From Verrucomicrobiaceae bacterium (GTDB lineage: Bacteria; Verrucomicrobiota; Verrucomicrobiia; Verrucomicrobiales; Verrucomicrobiaceae), in assembly GCA_947458455.1 (NCBI GenBank), contig CANGYJ010000008.1, positions 271,059 through 335,058 of the forward strand: a stretch of 64,000 nucleotides of DNA. The letters run 5' to 3'. This document shows, piece after piece, positions 59,466-64,000 of this stretch. The notes beneath the pieces are model-generated. The model saw only the letters and a program-made list of their open reading frames with translations. It had not been told where the DNA came from and did no database searches. Each line of letters begins with the position of its first letter. The first letter of the stretch is position 1. A program made the translations under genes and the position numbers.

Positions 59466-62400
59466 ATGCATCGCTTGTCCACCACCTTGTTATCCAACCT
59501 CATTACAGTGCGACCTGCATGGAGCTTTGTGCTCATTTTCGGTCTATTAAACGCTGCGGCGAGAGCGCACGACGCAAGCACGACTGTGTCGCCTCTCGCG
59601 AATAAATCCAAGCCATTCACTTCACCCGACCAGACACCTGCGGGCCTCATGAAGTCCGACTGGGCCAGCATTCGTGCGGCGCACGCGGCCTGGGAGCAAG
59701 GCTTCATGCCTTTGGAGGGCGGTGGCTGGCAGGCGCGTAATCCGGGGCAGCAGTGGACAGCGGAGTTTGACGGGCGAGGCTTTGTGACTAGACCGAAGGC
59801 AGCGCATTGGCAGTGGGGGCTAGAACTGAGGAGTTACGGCTTTGGCAAGCGACAGCATGCGGTGAAGGGTCGGCCGGAGGTGCAGGCGGAGGGACAGCAC
59901 CTAAGCTACCAGTGGGATACGGCGCTACGGGAGTGGTTTGTGAATGACACGCGTGGGTTGGAGCATGGTTTCACTCTCACCCGGCGGCCTCAGGGCGCGG
60001 TTGCAAACGAGGCATTGGAAGTCGTGCTGAGCACACGAGGCACATTGAAGGCTAGGGTGGCGGCGGATGCACAGACAGTGCATTTTCGGGATGAGTCAGG
60101 TGCGCCAGTGGTGACCTACGCGGGACTGAAGGTATGGGATGCAGACGGCCAAGTGCTGCCTTCATGGTTCCTCACCGGGTCAGACGGTGGAATCGTCTTG
60201 CGGGTGGAGGAGGGTGCGGCGCGTTATCCCATCACGATTGATCCAGTTGCGCAGCAAGCTTATGTGAAGCCAGAAAGTCCACTGGGACATGCCGGTGCGG
60301 ACGATCAATTCGGCAGCGCGGTGGCAGTGAGCGGTGATACGGTTGTTGTCGGAGCGCGTCGTGAGGATAGCAGCAGCACGGGCATCAACAGTGCGCCGAA
60401 TGAGAGTTCCCCCCATGCCGGTGCGGCGTATGTGTTTGTGCGCAGCGGCACGACCTGGAGCCAGCAAGCTTATCTGAAGGCCAGTCAGGTCTCCGCAGGT
60501 GACAACTTCGGCATTTCGGTGGCAGTGAGCGGTGACACAGTGGTCGTCGGAGCGACCAACGAAGACAGCAGTTCCACGAGCATCGACAACACGCCCGACG
60601 AGACTGCTCCTGATGCCGGGGCAGCCTATGTGTTTGTGCGCAGCAGTACGACCTGGAGCCAACAAGCCTATCTGAAGGCCAGCCAGGTCTCCGCAGGTGA
60701 CAACTTCGGTGGTTCGGTGTCGGTAAGCGGTGACACAGTGGTTGTTGGGGCTTTCTTGGAGGACAGTGGTACAGAAGGCGTCAATAGCACATCGGATGAG
60801 GGCGCCAACGATGCGGGGGCGGCTTATGTGTTTGTGCGCAACAGCACGACTTGGAGCCAACAAGCCTATCTGAAGGCCAGCCAAGTCTCCATAGGCGACA
60901 ACTTCGGCATTTCGGTGGCGATAAGCGGGGACACGGTGATTATCGGGGCAACCGGCGAAGACAGCAGCACCAACCAGTGGCCTGATGAGAGTTTCAGTGC
61001 TTCCGGAGCCGCCTATGTGTATCTGCGTAGCAATACGACCTGGAACCAGCAGGCTTATCTGAAAGCCAGCAACCCCGGGGCGGGTGACTTGTTTGGCTTT
61101 TCAGTGGCAGTGAGCGGAAACACGGCCGTCGTCGGAGCAACCGGCGAAGACAGCAGCACCGCAGGAATCAACAGGCCGCTGCCAGATGAGTCGGCCAATG
61201 CTGCCGGGGCGGCCTATGTGTTCCTACGTAGCGGCCCGACCTGGAACCAGCAAGCCTATCTGAAGGCCAGTCAGGTCTCCACAGGTGACAACTTCGGTAG
61301 TTCGGTGGCGGTGAGCGGTGACACCGTGGTTGTTGGAGCTTCCTTGGAGGACAGTAGCACCTCAGGCATCAACAGCATACCTAATGAGGGGGAGCCAAGT
61401 GCCGGTGCGGCGTATGTGTATGTACGCAGCAGCACGACCTGGAGTCAGCAGGCTTATCTAAAAGCCAGCCAGGTCTCCATCGGCGACAACTTCGGCATTT
61501 CGGTGGCGATAAGCGCTGACACGGTGGTTGTTGGAGCCTCTTTGGAGGACAGCGGCACCACAGACATCAACAGCATGCCTGATGAGGGAGCACCCGACGC
61601 TGGAGCAGCCTTCATGTTGGTCCGCGTCGGCTCCACTTGGAGCCAGCAAGCGTTTGCGAAGCCCTCTCTAGACTCCTTAGGCCGCGCCGCTGGGGCAGGT
61701 GACGCCTTCGGCCACTCGGTCGCGGTGAGCGGGGACACGGTGGTCGTTGGAGCCCCCTTTGAGGACAGCGGCACCACTGGCGTAAGCACCATGCCCAATG
61801 AGGCAGCTCGCGGGGCCGGGGCGGCTTATGTATTTGTGCGCAATGGCGCGACCTGGAGCCAGCAAGCCTATCTGAAGGCCAGTCAGGTCAACGTAGATGA
61901 CTACTTCGGCTATTCGGTGGCGGTGAGCGGGAACACGGTGGTGGTCGGAGCGTATGCTGAAGACAGCAGTTCTACGGGTATCAACAGCGCTTCGAATGAG
62001 GCTGCCAGTGCTGCCGGGGCAGCCTATGTATTTTTGCGCAATGGTGCCACTTGGAGTCAGCATGCTTATCTGAAAGCTCATCAGGTGTCAGCGGGTGACC
62101 AGTTCGGCTATTCGGTGGCGGTAAGCGAAGACACGGTGGTGATCGGGGCGTATGCTGAAGACAGCAATTCCACAGGCATCAACAGCATGCCCAATGAGGC
62201 CGCCAGCGGTGCCGGGGCGGCCTATGTTTTTGTGCGTAGCGACACGACTTGGAGTCAACAGGCTTATTTGAAGGCCAGCCAGGTTTCGGCGAGCGATTGG
62301 TTCGGCTATTCGGTGGCGGTAAGCGAAGGCACGGTGGTGGTCGGGGCGTATGCTGAAGACAGCAATTCCACAGGCATCAATAGCATGCCCAATGAGGCCG

Positions 62401-63800
62401 CCAGCGGTGCAGGGGCGGCCTATGTTTTTGTGCGTAGCGACACGACTTGGAGTCAACAGGCTTATCTGAAGGCCAGCCAGGTTTCGGCGAGCGATTGGTT
62501 CGGCTGCTCCGTAGCAGTGAGCGGGGACACAGTCGTCGTCGGCGCAATTTTCGAGGATAGCAGCACCACGGGCATCAACAGCATGCCCGATGAGAACGCC
62601 GAGGCTGCTGGGGCGACCTATGTTTTTGTGCGTAGCGACATGACTTGGAGCCAACAGGCTTATCTGAAGGCTAGCAACACGGGGGCGGATGACCGCTTCG
62701 GTATATCCGTGGCGGTAAGCGGAGACACAGTGGTCGTCGGGGCTCAATTGGAGGACAGCAGCACCACGGGCATCAATAGCCTGCCTGATGAGAACGCTCC
62801 CTGGGCCGGTGCGGCGTATGTGTATGTGCGCCACAGCACGACCTGGAGACAGCAGGCCTATCTGAAGGGAGGTCAAGTTTCGGCGAACGATCAGTTCGGC
62901 TTCTCCGTAGCGGTGAACGGGAACACTGTCGTCGTCGGAGTCAATGCTGAGGACAGTGGTAGCACGGGCATCAACAGCACACCCGATGAGAGTGCCGGCC
63001 AAGCCGGGGCGGCATATATCTTCACCGGCCTGGGGCCTTCCGAGATCGGGCTGGGCGGCAACGGGGTAAATATTGTCGACGGAGACACGACGCCTGCAGC
63101 GTTGGATCACACAGATTTCGACACTGCCGCCATCAGCAGCACCGTGACACGCATATTCACCATCAGCAACAGTGGTGTGGGTGCGCTGGACCTCACCGGC
63201 TCACCACTTGTGGCTTTCAATGGCAGCTCCGCCTTTGCAGTGGCGCAGCCCTCCAGTGCCACGATCATGGCCAGTGGTGGCACGCAGACCTTTGCAGTCA
63301 CCTTCGCACCAACCGTTCCAGGCATGCACACTGCCACGTTGAGTATCACCAGCACTGATGATGATGAGAACCCGTTTACCTTTGACCTCAGCGGCACCGC
63401 GCTCTCCACCACGGATGACAGCGATGCTGACGGCCTCAATGATTGGGCTGAGTTCACATGGGCTGCCCTAGGCTTTGACTGGCAAGTCAGCCAGCCGACG
63501 CTGGTATCAAGCCTTTTCTCCAATCTAGGGAACGCGCAGTCCAATTTGAACTCGGCGGGTTATGTTTCTGGCTCGCAGGTGCAATCACTGAATATCGGCG
63601 TGCCACTTCTTCAACGCCATCCGGTGACTGGCGTCTTCACACTCACCATCGGTCTCCAAAAGAGCACAACACTGCAACAAGGCAGTTTTTCTCTTTTCCC
63701 CATGACGGCTCCGCAGACGAGCGTCAACGGTGCGGGCAAGCTGGAGTTTCAGTTCACTGCGCCCGACAACGCGGCGTTTTTCCGGCTCTTGGCCGAGTAA
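59466..63800 (+). CDS. Giant secreted FG-GAP repeat protein
   Basis: 1444 residues with a signal peptide (MHRLSTTLLSNLITVRPAWS onward). After an N-terminal domain (about 50-260, ending YPITIDPVAQQAYVKP) come 14 tandem FG-GAP repeats of about 65 residues each (FGxSVAVSGDTVVVGA...EDSSTTGINS...AGAAYVFVR...WSQQAYLKAS). A choice-of-anchor-D domain (FTISNSGVGALDL; TFAVTFAPTVPGMHTATLSI) and a short end domain follow. No transmembrane or LPXTG-type anchor is visible. The repeats are very similar at DNA level (units at about 62090-62290 and 62290-62490 nearly identical), showing recent expansion. The role is probably surface or extracellular adhesion. Confidence 0.9.
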   Translation: MHRLSTTLLSNLITVRPAWSFVLIFGLLNAAARAHDASTTVSPLANKSKPFTSPDQTPAGLMKSDWASIRAAHAAWEQGFMPLEGGGWQARNPGQQWTAEFDGRGFVTRPKAAHWQWGLELRSYGFGKRQHAVKGRPEVQAEGQHLSYQWDTALREWFVNDTRGLEHGFTLTRRPQGAVANEALEVVLSTRGTLKARVAADAQTVHFRDESGAPVVTYAGLKVWDADGQVLPSWFLTGSDGGIVLRVEEGAARYPITIDPVAQQAYVKPESPLGHAGADDQFGSAVAVSGDTVVVGARREDSSSTGINSAPNESSPHAGAAYVFVRSGTTWSQQAYLKASQVSAGDNFGISVAVSGDTVVVGATNEDSSSTSIDNTPDETAPDAGAAYVFVRSSTTWSQQAYLKASQVSAGDNFGGSVSVSGDTVVVGAFLEDSGTEGVNSTSDEGANDAGAAYVFVRNSTTWSQQAYLKASQVSIGDNFGISVAISGDTVIIGATGEDSSTNQWPDESFSASGAAYVYLRSNTTWNQQAYLKASNPGAGDLFGFSVAVSGNTAVVGATGEDSSTAGINRPLPDESANAAGAAYVFLRSGPTWNQQAYLKASQVSTGDNFGSSVAVSGDTVVVGASLEDSSTSGINSIPNEGEPSAGAAYVYVRSSTTWSQQAYLKASQVSIGDNFGISVAISADTVVVGASLEDSGTTDINSMPDEGAPDAGAAFMLVRVGSTWSQQAFAKPSLDSLGRAAGAGDAFGHSVAVSGDTVVVGAPFEDSGTTGVSTMPNEAARGAGAAYVFVRNGATWSQQAYLKASQVNVDDYFGYSVAVSGNTVVVGAYAEDSSSTGINSASNEAASAAGAAYVFLRNGATWSQHAYLKAHQVSAGDQFGYSVAVSEDTVVIGAYAEDSNSTGINSMPNEAASGAGAAYVFVRSDTTWSQQAYLKASQVSASDWFGYSVAVSEGTVVVGAYAEDSNSTGINSMPNEAASGAGAAYVFVRSDTTWSQQAYLKASQVSASDWFGCSVAVSGDTVVVGAIFEDSSTTGINSMPDENAEAAGATYVFVRSDMTWSQQAYLKASNTGADDRFGISVAVSGDTVVVGAQLEDSSTTGINSLPDENAPWAGAAYVYVRHSTTWRQQAYLKGGQVSANDQFGFSVAVNGNTVVVGVNAEDSGSTGINSTPDESAGQAGAAYIFTGLGPSEIGLGGNGVNIVDGDTTPAALDHTDFDTAAISSTVTRIFTISNSGVGALDLTGSPLVAFNGSSAFAVAQPSSATIMASGGTQTFAVTFAPTVPGMHTATLSITSTDDDENPFTFDLSGTALSTTDDSDADGLNDWAEFTWAALGFDWQVSQPTLVSSLFSNLGNAQSNLNSAGYVSGSQVQSLNIGVPLLQRHPVTGVFTLTIGLQKSTTLQQGSFSLFPMTAPQTSVNGAGKLEFQFTAPDNAAFFRLLAE

Positions 63801-63865
63801 CCGCGCTAACAGACAACCTTACCGGAAAAAATACGCTGTGCGCGTGATCCCTCTGGCCTGCTCCC

Positions 63866-64000
63866 TGAAAGTAGGACGGTTGTAAAATGTAGTTCTGGCT
63901 CCGAAACCAGGAGAACAGAACACCATGAAAAAGAGCAGACACAGTGAAGAGAAGATCGTGAGCATGCTGCGCGAGGCGCAGGGTGGGATGAAAGTCAGGG
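63866..64000 (+). mobile_element. Left end of an IS3-family insertion sequence (runs off window)
   Basis: A likely terminal sequence TGAAAGTAGGACGG begins at 63866, 59 bases before an orfA start codon. The rest, including the right end and any target duplication, lies outside the window, so the exact left boundary is an estimate. Confidence 0.55.
63925..64000 (+). CDS. IS3-family transposase OrfA, N-terminal fragment at window edge
   Basis: The visible 25 residues read MKKSRHSEEKIVSMLREAQG followed by GMKVR, typical of the N-terminal HTH of IS3/IS407-group OrfA proteins. A purine-rich GGAGAA lies before the ATG. OrfA binds the element ends and is fused by frameshifting to the catalytic OrfB, which would follow outside the window. 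Confidence 0.75.
   Translation, partial: MKKSRHSEEKIVSMLREAQGGMKVR

Noticed and set aside
62088..63110. 340-codon minus-strand open frame in the FG-GAP gene
   Set aside because: It is the reverse-strand shadow of a repetitive gene; its repeats only mirror the FG-GAP units.

Overview
This window looks like a chromosomal segment from a high-GC Verrucomicrobiota bacterium, probably of the Prosthecobacter/Verrucomicrobiaceae type. That placement is inferred from gene content: seven formylglycine-type sulfatases, DUF1501, DUF1552 and DUF1549/DUF1553 proteins, a giant heme-binding NHL/HEAT protein and DUF1080 proteins, which together are typical of the Planctomycetes-Verrucomicrobia group. No rRNA or tRNA gene was found. 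One small SRP RNA gene was found.

Layout. 1-11 kb: a truncated DUF1501 gene, ppnP, a Uma2-like gene, a degenerate nuclease-fold protein, a second DUF1501 gene, a FIST sensor plus hybrid histidine kinase pair, a DUF1549/DUF1553 cytochrome-like protein and a membrane protein. 11-15 kb: a WD40/cytochrome c protein and a PPC-domain protein. 15-26 kb: a catabolic cluster. It holds a DUF1080 protein, a BNR protein and a tightly packed operon with an SGNH-like protein, a PL6 lyase, a jelly-roll protein and four sulfatases; a sulfated uronic-acid glycan is the likely target. 26-40 kb: mostly housekeeping genes (a TrhO-pseudouridine synthase fusion, an MBL exonuclease, aroC, hisI, SRP RNA), a 1603-residue heme protein and a pair of coiled-coil paralogues. 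40-51 kb: a sulfatase, an AIPR-family abortive-infection-type gene sitting between a truncated and an intact esterase copy, a NagA-like protein with an altered metal site, a DEAD-box helicase, a parallel beta-helix protein, a sialate O-acetylesterase and an AAA/DUF4143 ATPase with a compact promoter-operator. 51-64 kb: sulfatase/DUF1552, a processive GT2 enzyme behind a sigma-54 promoter candidate, a DapA-family enzyme with a divergent AraC regulator, another sulfatase, a 1444-residue FG-GAP protein and the left end of an IS3-family element.

The most unusual signal is a set of palindromic elements. Several have the architecture of REP doublets (REPINs): two hairpins facing each other, each with a GTAG foot. 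They sit between genes and also in frame inside coding sequences. Two encode the same peptide type at two places in the 1603-residue protein, one lies inside the PPC gene, and one forms the whole junction between two genes. Other palindrome families lie at gene ends. No RAYT transposase is visible here, so mobilisation in trans is an inference.

No stretch above 300 bases lacks a feature. The longest (17114-17411) contains a polysaccharide deacetylase remnant.
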